From assembly GCA_003990745.1 (NCBI GenBank), contig RBNI01000296.1, forward strand, positions 1 to 34,266: a stretch of 34,266 bases of DNA. The letters are read 5' to 3'. Under the pieces are notes generated by a model that was given only the letters and a program-made list of their open reading frames with translations, did not search any database and had not been told where the DNA came from. Each line of letters opens with the position of its first letter. The first letter of the stretch is position 1. The stretch is from Jimgerdemannia flammicorona (Eukaryota > Mucoromycota > Endogonomycetes > Endogonales > Endogonaceae). This document shows positions 19,679 to 30,699 of this stretch, piece by piece. A program made the position numbers and the translations under genes.

Positions 19679-19731
19679 CCTCAGTCTGAAAAGTTGAATA
19701 CAAACCAAAGCAAAAGTCAATTGTCTGGTAC

Positions 19732-19800
19732 ACTTAGGAGAAATGCCTGCCAAAAGCCACTTGATCTAGAAAGGATTGTAATACTTAGGAGATATGCCTG
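19732..19800 (+). repeat. Direct repeat of an 18-mer in the LTR
   Basis: ACTTAGGAGAAATGCCTG at 19732-19749 and ACTTAGGAGATATGCCTG at 19783-19800, with one difference, 51 bp apart. Function unknown. Confidence 0.7.
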
Positions 19801-20705
19801 TCAATGAGCTACTGCCAAGAAGTTATGAGCTTAGTTCTCTTCTCTTCCACTCCAGTCCACTTTCCAATACAAAGCTGATTTTGCTACTAAGTTCAAGTGA
19901 AGAACTTCGCTGCCTTTGGAACTATTGGTATACTTGCCAGATAAGCCTGAAGATTTGCCACCCAAGTTCAAGGAAGAGCTTCACTACCATTTCTCAGTTA
20001 AAGCCACCAATTCAGAAGAATCCATGCCATCTGAGTTATTTTACAGAAGCCTGCTGATTTTGGAGAATCTGTGCCATCTGCCATTTTCAAGTTATCCATA
20101 TCTCCAGAAGAGCCTGATTTAGGAAGAATCTGCACTGTCCAAGTAGTATTCCCAGTTGAAGCCAATTCAGAAGAATCCGTGACATCTGAGTTAACCAAGT
20201 TCTTAAATTATCCACCTCCTGCACCATCTGAGTTATCTATGCCAATCCGAGTTATCTGTTGTCCCTAGTGAGCCCAAGTTATTGAGTAATCCACTGCCAG
20301 TATAATTCCCAGCAAACTGTCTCAGGAGGAACTCCCGCCATCCTCTATTCTTAGTGAGCCAAATCGAGTCATCCATCAGAAATTACATACTTTTGGAGAT
20401 CATCATGCTATATAAATTGTGGTATTCTTAGTTGACCTGAATAAGGAACTCATTGTGCTACACAGAGATCATCATGTAGAAATCACATAAAAAGAACCAC
20501 TAAATTGCCAGACTGTCACACACAAGATCATCATGCTACAGATGAATTTCTACCAATTTCCAGTTGACTCAAGAAGGAAATCCATTCATACACAAACCAC
20601 TGCTATACCCAGAGAACCATCCCAATAAGGAAATAACTCACAGATATCTAGTTTTGACTATTATACTACTAAATACTAAGGACCTCAGGAATCTTAGAAC
20701 ATTTT

Positions 20706-20726
20706 GTTACTTTTTGACAAAGTAAC
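20706..20726. repeat. LTR hairpin, 3' copy
   Basis: Identical to 6631-6651, with 8-bp arms and a 5-nt loop. It is unchanged although the neighbouring bases differ between the LTRs. Confidence 0.6.
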
Positions 20727-20794
20727 TAGGGGCTCAAGCCAAACTACATCAACCCCCAATCTTGTAATTTGCCTCCACTGAGCCAGGCATATTA

Positions 20795-21726
20795 TACTAT
20801 GTATCTGTATTATTGCTAAATATTTTAAGATATTCTTCAGTAGTCTATTGATAGACCATCTAACTTTAGCATTATAGTAGTAGATAGAGCCTGAACTCAA
20901 TATCTTAGAGAAGTATGAAATATCACTCTCTCTCTTAGATATATTCAGTTTTTTATTTCAAAAGCTATTATTATCAAAGCTGTCACCTATGATATAATCC
21001 TAGATATCAACTAGATACAGAAAATGAATATAGTTATTAACTGACCAATAGGTACTCAAATTTGATTATAGAGGAAAGAAGTATAGAATTAAGGTAATTA
21101 ACTATAAGCTATTGAAGAAGAAGAAGAAGATTACTATTTAGGAAGAGTTTACTAGTAGTAAAAAATCTACTATAGAGGAAGAAGAAGAATCTAAAGATAG
21201 AAAAGATCTCAGACTAAACCTATAAATCAACTTAGTAGATAATAGACTAGAAGTCAATAATGGGTCTAAGATATATACTATTCATATTATAATTAGAGCT
21301 ATTATAGAATAAGCTAGAGAATATTCCATCTGTCTCAAAAGATATAAGTACTCTAAACATTTCTCTAAGATTATTGGAACAAGGAATTCATCTGGTATAG
21401 TCTGTTCTGAGTATAGAAAAAGGAAGAAGAAATAAACCACTCTCTGAAGATATCTATAACTGAAGCTACAGAAGTACAAGTAATCTGGAATCAAGAATAT
21501 CTAATAAAGAGACCTCTGAACAAAAGTCTCCAAATAGGAGAAACTCTCTGAACTTATTCTCTAGAAAAACTCTCACTAAATACTATCAGAAAATAATAAT
21601 TCCTAAAATACTGAAGAAGGACTAAACATAGTTACTATTATTCCAAAATGAGAAATATATTAGAAAAGAGCCTTTTGACTAGAAAGATACCAGTATCAAA
21701 AGGTCTTCTGCTCTCCCTGAGACTAC
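20795..21726 (+). mobile_element. Gypsy-2: older gypsy fragment (protease end and Cys/His linker)
   Basis: It aligns by eye with Gypsy-1 from about 8838 to 9790: the protease after the active site, the YDMI-like region, the Lys-rich tail, the Cys/His module and the acidic linker. Identity is roughly 75 percent, with differences mostly C-to-T and G-to-A. It starts abruptly at the Gypsy-1 LTR end and stops at GACTAC before a poly-T run at 21727. Its 5' part should lie to the left of LINE-1, outside the window, if Gypsy-1 inserted into it. In the Cys/His module three Cys are now Tyr. Confidence 0.82.
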
Positions 21727-21739
21727 TTTTTTTATTTTT

Positions 21740-24700
21740 CCAATTGAGTATTAAGCTCCTTTATTAACTAATTTATAATAAACATATGGTTCTCATACTA
21801 TATCAGTAGCATCAACCCAACTCCACTCCACTCTACTCTACTCTAATATACTCTCTTCTTCTTACTCACATTCTCTTAAAAACTACTAGACTATAACTAC
21901 CCCAATCTGTCTACTACTCCTCTAATATATCTCTTCTATCAGATATTGATAATGACTCCCTTGAGGGCTCTACTCCTTCTACTAGTCTGTCAGTATGTCT
22001 GCTATTAATTCCTCTTATCTTACTATTCTTTTCCCTAATACCATTCATTTTCTATTCTCAAATATATATAGCTAGTATCTAGCCAATCTTACTCATACTG
22101 CTAAAATCCACTCAATAGTGAGTCACTTATTACTTATATACTCTATCAAGTTATCTTACCTCTTTCTCTCTCTACTATCTCATCTTCTTACTCTCAGGTA
22201 ATCCCCAATTATTATCCAGAAGTTTTTAAGTATCATGTACATATCTAGCTAATATTAAGATATCTATATAATCTTCCTCTATTGCTCTACATTATAACAC
22301 TTCTTGTACTTGAAGATCTTACCTTTATTTCTATTGAAAATTCAATATGATGTTTCTCTACAAGATACATCACCATATAATCTAATACTTTAAAGGAAGT
22401 TACTATCATATCTCAGTACTTTAAGACCAAACTTCAGCCTAGTTCCATGCCTCACCTATGTCTGCTAACTGCTAGCCAGTTGGCTACAGATCTTGTTTCA
22501 CTCTCTATTAATACTCTATATCAATACTAATATTAAAGTTCACTAGCAGAGAACTACTCAAAAGAAGTCTGTCTTATCTTTATATTATAGATCTCTATTG
22601 TATCTCTCTCTTATTATATATTATATTAATATAAATCAATGTAGTGAGCTCCCTCTACCACTCTCTATCAGAATTCTCTGTACCTCAAGCACCTACTATC
22701 TCTTAGTCCAACTATCAACAACAAATCTCCTAAAGAACCTCTAGGGGAGAACCTTGTCTCCCAGATCTTCTGTATCAATAATACCCACCCCCTATCCCAC
22801 AACATGATAGTTCTCTCAATTACCAAGTTCTAAGGCAATATAACCTCTTTAAAAAGTCCACCAGACCCAGACCTCTTCTGTCTACTAGAGTCACTAATAT
22901 CTCTCAATATATCTGACTCTACCTCTTAGCCCAAATTCAGTTCTTAACAATTTTCAATAATCTCTTTATCACCTAAGCTAGAAAGTTCAAGTAATATACC
23001 AGATACTATAACTTTAACAACTAGTAAATATTAAGAATTGACATCTATCTAGCAAAAGTAATATAGTATCCCCCCTAACTCTAAATGGCCTCTCTTTATT
23101 CCACTAACTTTCTCTCTTACTAAGCCCTAGGTAAGACTGATCTATACTAATAAGAATAAATCCAGATACTATACTATCTCCCCTATAGAGACAATAGTCC
23201 TCTCAATATCTCCACCTATCAAACCATTCTCTAGCACTATTGTCTCATACTTATATTAGTTATATCAGTCTACAGTAGCCCTCAGCTTACTACTATTACT
23301 AATAGAACTACATAAGTCCAATTATTATATTATTAGCAAATGTCCTTCTTTCAGACAACTCTTAAGATTAGAAGCTCTGATATCTCATGGTAAATTCTAT
23401 CCATCAATAGCTCTAATAACAAAGCATACAGAATAAGAGATAGGAGGTCTCCCTGAGAAACTCCTCTCTCTAATAAGTATAAGACACCCTAATATCTATT
23501 ATACAAAATTACTACCTAACTGCTCTCCAATAGACTAATTATCAATAATCTTAATTAGTAAGAGATACTAATCCTTACTAATATCTTCTTCAGCCAGACT
23601 CACCATATCTAATTATAGGCCTTCTTTTGTTCCAGAAAGACTATCTATTTAGTCCACTTGTCCTCACTTTCTCAATTATGTATACTATAAATCTAGGCCA
23701 TCTCATCTCTAATTAGTCTACTACTAATAAAATTCCTCTACTTGATATCTAATATCTATTAAGCTACTCTCTATAATCTTGCTATAACTACCTTTATAAC
23801 TAACTTTCTATCTATATTCAGGAGTATAATTAGTCTCCAATTTTTTCAATTCTCTCTTCTGTCCTTGTTCTTATACAGTAGTACTATCAGATTAAGATCC
23901 TGACTCCCAACCCACTCTTTAGATATAAGAACTAGGTTGCATAGTACTGTTATCTCCCTCAATACTCCAGAGACTCTTATCATCTTCTAAAAGTCTCAAG
24001 GTAAGTCATCCTCACTAAGAGCTGTGTCTTATTTTATAGCTAAAAAAATACTCAGAATTTCATTGTATTGGACTAGCTGAACCAAGTTCCCAAGACCAAA
24101 TACCTGTAGAGAGTGCTAATCCTCCAGAGAGCACTCAATAGTCTCTTTATCAGCATCTTCTTCTTTCTCACTTTACAGGTCTTCCTATTGATTTTTCAAA
24201 GAACTAAGATCCTCTACATCTCATTCACCAGAGTATTCTTCTTATTGAGCACTCTATTCTACCACTGTCTCACCCTCCTCACCTGAAGAAGCCTAGATAG
24301 ATACTTAGTAGATCTCTTACCTTTCACAAGTCTCTGCTACCTGATCTAAGCTGCTATATCTTATATATAAATCTTCTCCTCTTCTTTCAACACTCTCATC
24401 AACTCTACTACCTTCAGCCAGGCCTATCTCAGCTTTCAATCTTTTACCTTCTTCTGCTCCAACATCTCTATCTACATACTTCAACTATAATTACTTCATT
24501 CTATAGGAGATCTACCCTACTTATCATCTCTGCTTAGTTCCTTTAAGTCTATCAGTTATACTCTAATATATCTTAGCAGTCTTCTTCAACTTCATCCAAC
24601 AGACCCTTACTGAGGATCTCTCATATACTCAATAAGCAATCTTTGGTCCAATATCTACCACCCAAGCATTCTAACCCTCTCTTTTCTAATAAAGAGAAAT

Positions 24701-25448
24701 TGAGATACCAATGTCCAGATTTATCTTTATTCTCCCCAAACTAGTCAAACTCCAATAATAGTTCCCAATGATCAGACTATAGGTATCACTCTACCTCTAA
24801 AGTATCCAGACATCTATTCCTCAGTATTTAGCAGTTAGCATCTAGTCAATTCTTATTTTAAGACTATTCATCCAATAAGTATAAACCCTCTGATCCCTCT
24901 ATATAATCCTATTAGTATTAATTAATAAACTTAGATGCTTTACTTCCTTCCAAATATCCAGACTACTATTATAGCCCAATGTATATCTTTCTTTATTAGT
25001 TCTATCCAATAGTACATTCTATACTATATTAAAGTCTCCACTCAGTACATCTATACTAACTTCAGAAAGTACACTATACTCAAGAAGACCATTCAGCTAC
25101 TCTACTTAGTCACTTCAAACTACCAGACAATAGTAAGAGTCTACTAGTACTAGATACTACTTTGGCCAATATCACTCTCTCTATACTAAGTAGTCTTTCT
25201 ATCTCCCAATCTTATGTAGTTCTCTCTTACCTCTCTACATCAGCATTTCCATCATTCTCTTCTAAACTACCATACTATTCCACTCTTTTGTCCAATTTTA
25301 TCTATCTAATTCCTCCTTATAATATATATTCTATAGCAGAAAAATATTAGCCTCCAAACTACACAACTAAGTAAAAAATATTTTGATACCTCTTAGAGCT
25401 CTACAGACTATTTATATTCAATTAAAAAACATTAGTTATACTGTTCAT
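21740..25448 (-). pseudogene. LINE-2 ORF2 relic
   Basis: The start ATG at 25448 is preserved and reads MNSITNVF, then a stop, LNINSL, matching MNSTTNIFSLNVNGL of LINE-1. RT remains can be aligned, but the catalytic FADD has become FANN (AAT AAT at 23329-23334). No open piece above 60 residues remains on this strand. The LINE-1-like zinc tail aligns near 22300. Confidence 0.8.
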
Positions 25449-25479
25449 TAAAAAAATTATTATATTGCAGTCTCATCTC

Positions 25480-26463
25480 CTTTATAGTTCTATACTTATC
25501 TTCTTCTGAGTCAAGTTTAGACTATACTCTCTAATTTCCTCCTCCTTCTCAACCTTCTTAGTATCTAATTTAGTCAGTATCTCAGCAATTGTCTCATCAT
25601 TCTTAGCCTCTATCTTCTCCTCATACTTCTTATATACTTCTTACCAGAGCTGCAATCTATACCACTACTTCTACTAGAAAGCAGTATACTTTTCAGCAAT
25701 TACTACCAATTCAGCCTCCCTTGCAACATCTACCTCATAATCTTTCTCTTTCAAAAATATAGCTAATATCTCAGCCTTCAGCTTCCCTATCACTCCATTA
25801 TTCTGCAATACTCTCTCCTAGTACTCCTTACTGACAATATGTAAGTCCACCTCTTCTAGCTTCTCTATAGTTAACTTATTCATCATTATACACATTTAGT
25901 ATATATTACTAATATATTTTCTATCAGAAATCACAGGCCTCTCCTTTCCCATTAAGATAGTATCAGTATCAGTACTAGTAGACTTATCTCACTTTTTCTC
26001 TAAAATGTTCTGTAGCTCATTCTTCTTTATCTCAACTATCTGCCCTCTCTTGACTATATCTGATACCTCAAATCAGACCCTATGCATGCCTCTCATCTCT
26101 ATATCCTTCACAATCCTCCTTTCCTAAGCATTGGTTCTCACCTTGTAACCCTTCTCCTTCTCTTAGATCTCAAGTATACTATTATTATAAAACTGCTGGC
26201 TCCTCATCTCCCTGCCTTCCTCCATATCCTCCTTCTTTTCCTCTACTCTATCTTCAGCCCAATTACTTGTTTTCACTTTTTTTAAGCTCTCCTCTATCTC
26301 AGATACTGTCCTCTCCTTCAGACTTACTAGCAGATTCTACTGCCTCTTCCTTCTCCAAGTCTTCTCTCATATTATCTTATCTATACAAATCTACTTACCA
26401 TTCACTATCTCAAAGTACATAAATCCTATATAGGTCTGCTATGTCACAGCACTGCTCCTAGGT
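25480..26463 (-). pseudogene. LINE-2 ORF1 relic, 5' truncated
   Basis: Reads, with stops, LKAEILAIFLKEKDYEVD (LINE-1: LKVEILAVYLEEEGYEVD), TDTDTILMGKERPV (GADTTMLDGGRPV) and MRGMHRV (MQGAQRV). The Glu/Lys-rich C-terminus is likely coiled coil. The N-terminal third of ORF1 is absent. Confidence 0.75.
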
Positions 26464-28033
26464 CCTCACTACTTATATTTCAGAATATCCAGAAGAAGAT
26501 TCAAGGGAATTTCTAGATACTCTTAAAGAAATTACAGTCCTGAAGAGTCTTGCTCTCAGAAGACAAATTATAGTTTTCAAAGTACAACTGAGAGAGTCAG
26601 TCAAAGAAATATTCATTAAAACATCAGATGACTCAAACTCTGATCTAGAATAAGCTAGAGCCAATTAATATTATTATGTAGATCAGTATGAAGCCATCTC
26701 CTACTGACTTATCAAGAAGTATATAGGACAGAAACCTATGGGTATAAATATGAATCTTAGAGAATCTCTATGAGTATTCTTTATAAGAATTCAGAAGAGA
26801 ATATATACTACTGGTAGTACTGTCAACCTAGATATCATTAGTCCTATAATCTTTATAAATAATATCTCTCTTAATATTACTCAGTATATCTATATCCTTA
26901 ATATCAAGAAGTCTGATAAATAAGTAGATATAGTCTAAAGATACTTTGATGTTAAGTAAGGAACTACTTGGAATGACAATAAGAAAGAAGACAAAGAAGA
27001 CCTCTTGGTCAAGACCCGCTAAGAAATCCTTTAGAGAAATCTACAAGACAATAGAGAGAATATACTATAAAGAAACTAAGACTATCTATCTAGAGATAAC
27101 AGAAGCTATCAGCTATAAGAAGAGAGAAGGTACCCACTCTAAGACAGAGCCCAAGTTCAATGCTTCCACTTTAGATAGTTTGGATACTATACCACAGAAT
27201 GTGATAACAGAAGAAGTGATTAAAAGAACTCAAAGCTACTAAATCAAAAGAATATAACTCAGTATAAGAAGACTGAAACCCACTCTATGAAAGACTTTGA
27301 AGAAAGAATAGTGAAGATGATAGTAATCTAGATCTATATCCAATTAAGATTATCTCTAAGAGAATAGTCTACTCTATTAAGAAAAGGAAGAGATTAGTAG
27401 GAAGATTATTTAGAAGTATAAGCAGAAGAACTATTTAAGAGAAAGATAGAGAAGATAAAGAAGAGTAGGTCAAAATATCTCTCTGGTCTCCTTCATCTTT
27501 TGTTACTGAAACTATAACTTATAAAAGAAATCCTCTATCTGAAGATAAAGAGATAGAGCAAGAAGAATAGGAGTCAATAACTCCAAAACTCAAGAAAAAG
27601 TATACTCCAAAGACTATACTCTGAGACATCTATAATAAAGCTTGGCAAAAGATTCAAATAGCCAAGATAGAAGTCTCTCTCTAACAATTCTTACAACTAA
27701 TATCTACTGAAGTTCAAAATAAACTATTGAGAACTATCAGATCCAGTATAGGCTGAGTCTCAATTCTACAATAAGAATAAGTACTAACTACTATCCAGAC
27801 TGCTGAAAGATATGACAGCACATATATATATAAAGATATTAGAGAATAAAAGGTAAAATTTCAAATTAATATAAGAGTAGCTATTAGTGTAATCACTAAA
27901 AGATTCCTAGATATACTTTAGTAGTCTATTGATAGATTATTCAAACTCAGTATTATAGTAGTAGATAGAGCCTAAACTCAACTTCTGAAAGAAGTATGAA
28001 ACATTACTATCTCTCTTAAACATATTTAGTTTG
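26464..28033 (+). mobile_element. Gypsy-3: older gypsy fragment (Gag to protease start)
   Basis: It aligns with Gypsy-1 from about 7276 to about 8990. Gag pieces include YPEEDSREFLDTLKEI and a knuckle relic C-x2-F...C at about 27160, where Gly (gga) is kept but His is Tyr. At 27580-27640 KKKYTPKT follows the Gag tail in the same frame, which shows that Gypsy-1 has a one-base deletion there. The protease site DTGA reads NIRV at 27868-27879. Many stops are present. It ends at a junction with the insert at 28034. It is not the direct continuation of Gypsy-2, since both contain the segment matching 8843-8990. Confidence 0.83.
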
Positions 28034-29372
28034 TTAAGATAGTAACTTGATATATCAACATCTGATTAATGATTTCATCAGTCTTATGTCATCCATCAGT
28101 AATATGTATATGAAATGTACATTCTATGCAAACTCAATAAAAATACCCCTCTTTCTCAACAAAGATTATGAGCCCTACTAGTATTAAGTGGCTATAGCAT
28201 ATATACTGTCTCTTTCTCTACTATCTTACTGGTTACAATAGTTTGGTAGGCAACCTTCTGAGTCCACTTTCCACAATTATTATCCCCTCTACCTCAGGTT
28301 GGTTTGCTGTACCTATTACAGAGCAGTGGGAGAGAGGCAATAGTGATGAGTTGCTCTTTTATTAGTGTCTGATTGGTATCTTCTCTACTTTTTTGTAGTT
28401 TCTGATGCCTTTGGCTATGTCTGGAGTGCATCTGTTTTGGTACAGCACCTTCTTCCTTTTGCTATTACCAACAAGGTGCTATCTCAGTATATCATGGGTT
28501 ACATAGAGAGTCAGCTGACCTTGGGCATCAAGTGTCCAGTTTAGGTTACCTGTAGGTTCTCAGTACCTATGGTGGGGTCCTCTGGCTTTGGCAAGCTTCC
28601 CAGCAAGTGCAGTTCTGGTATAGGTAACTGTTTTTTGGGTATTGTCAGGATGGGAGAGGAGATGACTATTACAGATAGGAGGAAGAGCAATTATGGTGAA
28701 CTAGTAGGGTACTAGGCTGGGGGTGGTTGTCAGGACTGAGGTGGGTGCTGCTTCAGTGGGTCTTTTGATTGGTATGGAGCAGTTAGGTGGTAGGTATCAC
28801 TCTCAGCTTCTTTTGATGATTTGGTGGATTGGACTCTAGTCATTGGAGGGGGTTGAGGGGTCTGAGGCTATTCATTTCAGGTATCTTGACTGTACTCAAC
28901 TAGAACTGAGAGCTGATATAGTAAAATGATTGAGGCTCACAAGCTTGAGTAGTGGGGTATTGGGGGTCTCCTTTTACCTCATATATAAGTTCTTTACCCA
29001 CCTCAACTGAGAGAACTAGGCCCTATCTACTATGATGTACTTTGATGAGAGTTTTTCTTTACCTGTCATTCTCCTTAAGATGGTAGGGACTATTCTATTT
29101 AGCTTGGATATAGTCTTATACATATATTGGGGTCTTGGGCATATACTTTCAGTCATTGGTATATGGCTGGGTTCTCCTTAGTAATAGGTAGAGCATGGTA
29201 CACAGAATGAGATGTGAGCTACTATAGGCCCTGCTGCACCTGGCATAGTTGAGCTGCTGGACAATAACTAGCCTTAGTTAATAAGGAGACAGTGCTTGGT
29301 GGGTGGTGGGGGAGGGTTTTGGCCTATATAGTCTAGGTTCTCTTCCAATAAAAATCTGCAGAACTTTGAGTT

Positions 29373-29405
<33 letters not shown>
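28034..29405 (+). mobile_element. Unidentified poly(A)-tailed retrosequence
   Basis: About 1.37 kb inserted between Gypsy-3 and Copia-2, ending in 29 A's (29377-29405) with AATAAA about 30 bp before. From 28140 on, the plus strand is rich in G and T, poor in C, and far less AT-rich than its neighbours. No frame of 60 residues survives on the plus strand. Pieces such as TSGWFAVPITEQWERGNSDE and VSDAFGYVWSASVLVQ look coding but match no family I recognise. The G/T-rich sense strand resembles LINE-1's coding strand, so a 3' LINE piece is the first guess and a processed gene copy the second. No target duplication was found. Confidence 0.55.
29377..29405 (+). repeat. Poly(A) tract, 29 nt
   Basis: An uninterrupted A run at the end of the insert at 28034-29405. 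It implies that a polyadenylated RNA was copied into DNA, and its lack of interruptions suggests it is not very old. Confidence 0.85.
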
Positions 29406-29407
<2 letters not shown>

Positions 29408-29559
29408 GCATATATCTCATAAATATATGCTATACAATTATATATATTAGAAATATTAAGTGATGACCAATCTAGCAATATAGATATGCCAATTGTGAGC
29501 ATTCTGGCAATGAGAGCAGTTCTCATTGTAAGCATAAATATAGTCAAGAGGTCCATTCT

Positions 29560-30280
29560 GATCTTTGATGGAAAAGATTATAATATCTGGACATTCTATA
29601 TGCTGAATCTCCTTGATGAATATGGCTTAGCAGAGTATAAAAAGCCACAAGTATAGATTCAAGACTACAACCATACAAATAATTACTAAGTATTATATGA
29701 GATCACATTTATATTATCAAACTCACAAACAAAACTCATAATATATACTGACATAGCTAACAAAGTGTGAAAAGCCCTATACAATCATTATATGCAAACA
29801 TCTATATCAAATAGATTCCATCTGAAATCTTAGCTATTTAATCTCTAAATAAAGTCTAAGAAGAATATTTATAAATATACCAGTCATATCAATAATCTGG
29901 TGAATCAAGTGAATTCTCTCAGCACATCTGCAGATTATATTAGTAATAAAGATAAGATTATAGCACTCATAAGAAGACTTCTGGACATATATAATATTAT
30001 CATTATAGCTATGTATGAGAGTGATACTCTTACAGACTATATCTATATAATAATGAGCCTTATGAATGAGAAAATTTACCAAGAAAACAGTGCTGAAGAA
30101 AATAATAATAAAAGGGCATTTTATGGATTCTGCAGATATGGTACCAAATAAGGTCAAAGACATAGTCAATAAAGCTAATAAATCTAAATCTAAGCTCAAT
30201 AACATAATAGTCAATCAACTAAATATAATGGTTATTGTGAATACTATAGCAAGTATGGACATAGGAAGAACCAATATCAT
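29560..30280 (+). pseudogene. gag: Copia-2 Gag relic
   Basis: Contains ILIFDGKDYNIWTFYMLNLL (Copia-1: MIPVFDGTDYAIWAYHMKNL) and ITFILSNSQTKLII. The clean piece at 29900-30151 includes MNQVNSLSTSADYIS. The zinc knuckle at 30236-30277 reads C-x2-Y-x4-H-x4-Y; two of three Cys are now Tyr through TGT-to-TAT type changes. Confidence 0.82.
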
Positions 30281-30699
30281 TACTGGGAGAATGATAAGGA
30301 GAGTAGTGAAAACAAGAGTAGAAAAAGCCAGTATTGGCAATATAGATATAGGAACTATTGAGAGAAGTATGGTAATACAAATACTACTGAAACTGATGAA
30401 AGTAATAATTTATTTTTTGCACAAGCTGCTAGCTCTACCACCAATTCCATTAGCATGAGATCTACATCTATAACATCTGATCAGAAGAATGATAATTTTG
30501 GACTAAAAAATCCTGCTAAATCTACTATCAGCATGAGATCTAGCACCAAATCTACCAACTTGTCATCTATAAGTACCAGTTAGTGAAATACTTTTGGGTC
30601 AATAAAAAGTAATGATGTAAATATCACCAGCAAAATAGATAGAAAATCTACTAACTATATATATATCTACTAAATATATAACAAATATAGCTAATGATA

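Larger units (their letters stand above)
5758..20794 (+). mobile_element. Gypsy-1: large Ty3/Gypsy LTR retrotransposon with dUTPase, containing nested Copia-1
   Basis: The order is LTR, primer site, Gag, protease, Cys/His-acidic linker, dUTPase, unknown domain, RT, RNase H, integrase, 3' ORF, polypurine tract, LTR. RT before integrase places it in Ty3/Gypsy. The boundaries come from homology: 5758-6719 matches 19829-20794 at roughly 90 percent by eye, and similarity stops exactly at a terminal inverted pair (TGATGTG at 19382, CACATTA/CATATTA at 6719/20794). Without the 5106-bp copia insert and its duplicated site, the in-window part is about 9.9 kb. The first about 447 bp of the 5' LTR must lie left of LINE-1. 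The right flank at 20795 is an older gypsy copy, so Gypsy-1 inserted into a relative, in its protease region. Confidence 0.88.
19382..20794 (+). repeat. Gypsy-1 3' LTR, about 1.41 kb
   Basis: It begins TGATGTG after the polypurine tract and ends CATATTA (CACATTA in the 5' copy), an inverted terminal pair. Its last 966 bp match 5758-6719. It contains a TATA box (19499), 20-bp tandem repeats (19530-19588), an AATAAA (19673), a repeated 18-mer (19732, 19783) and a hairpin (20706). Past 20794 similarity to Gypsy-1 leader DNA stops, and a different, more mutated gypsy region begins. Confidence 0.85.
21727..26463 (-). mobile_element. LINE-2: older, 5'-truncated LINE copy
   Basis: It aligns with LINE-1 along its length, for example 22207-22320 with 350-460. 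Its 3' end is marked by T7-A-T5 on the plus strand (21727-21739), a poly-A tail remnant. The 5' end stops inside ORF1 at a point matching about 4650 of LINE-1, so it is 5'-truncated, as is common for LINEs. Its sequence is AT-rich and almost free of CpG. The left flank is gypsy sequence matching 9790 and the right flank is gypsy sequence matching about 7276. Confidence 0.87.

Noticed and set aside
19382..19730. A short gypsy LTR ending near 19730 (ACA before CTTAGGAG)
   Set aside because: Similarity between the two element ends continues to 6719/20794, where an inverted terminal pair and a full-length primer site occur, so the LTR is about 1.41 kb.
19382..20794. LTR as the 5' LTR of a second tandem gypsy element
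   Set aside because: The DNA after 20794 is not the leader or primer site but a point inside the protease region of an older copy, which fits insertion into that copy.
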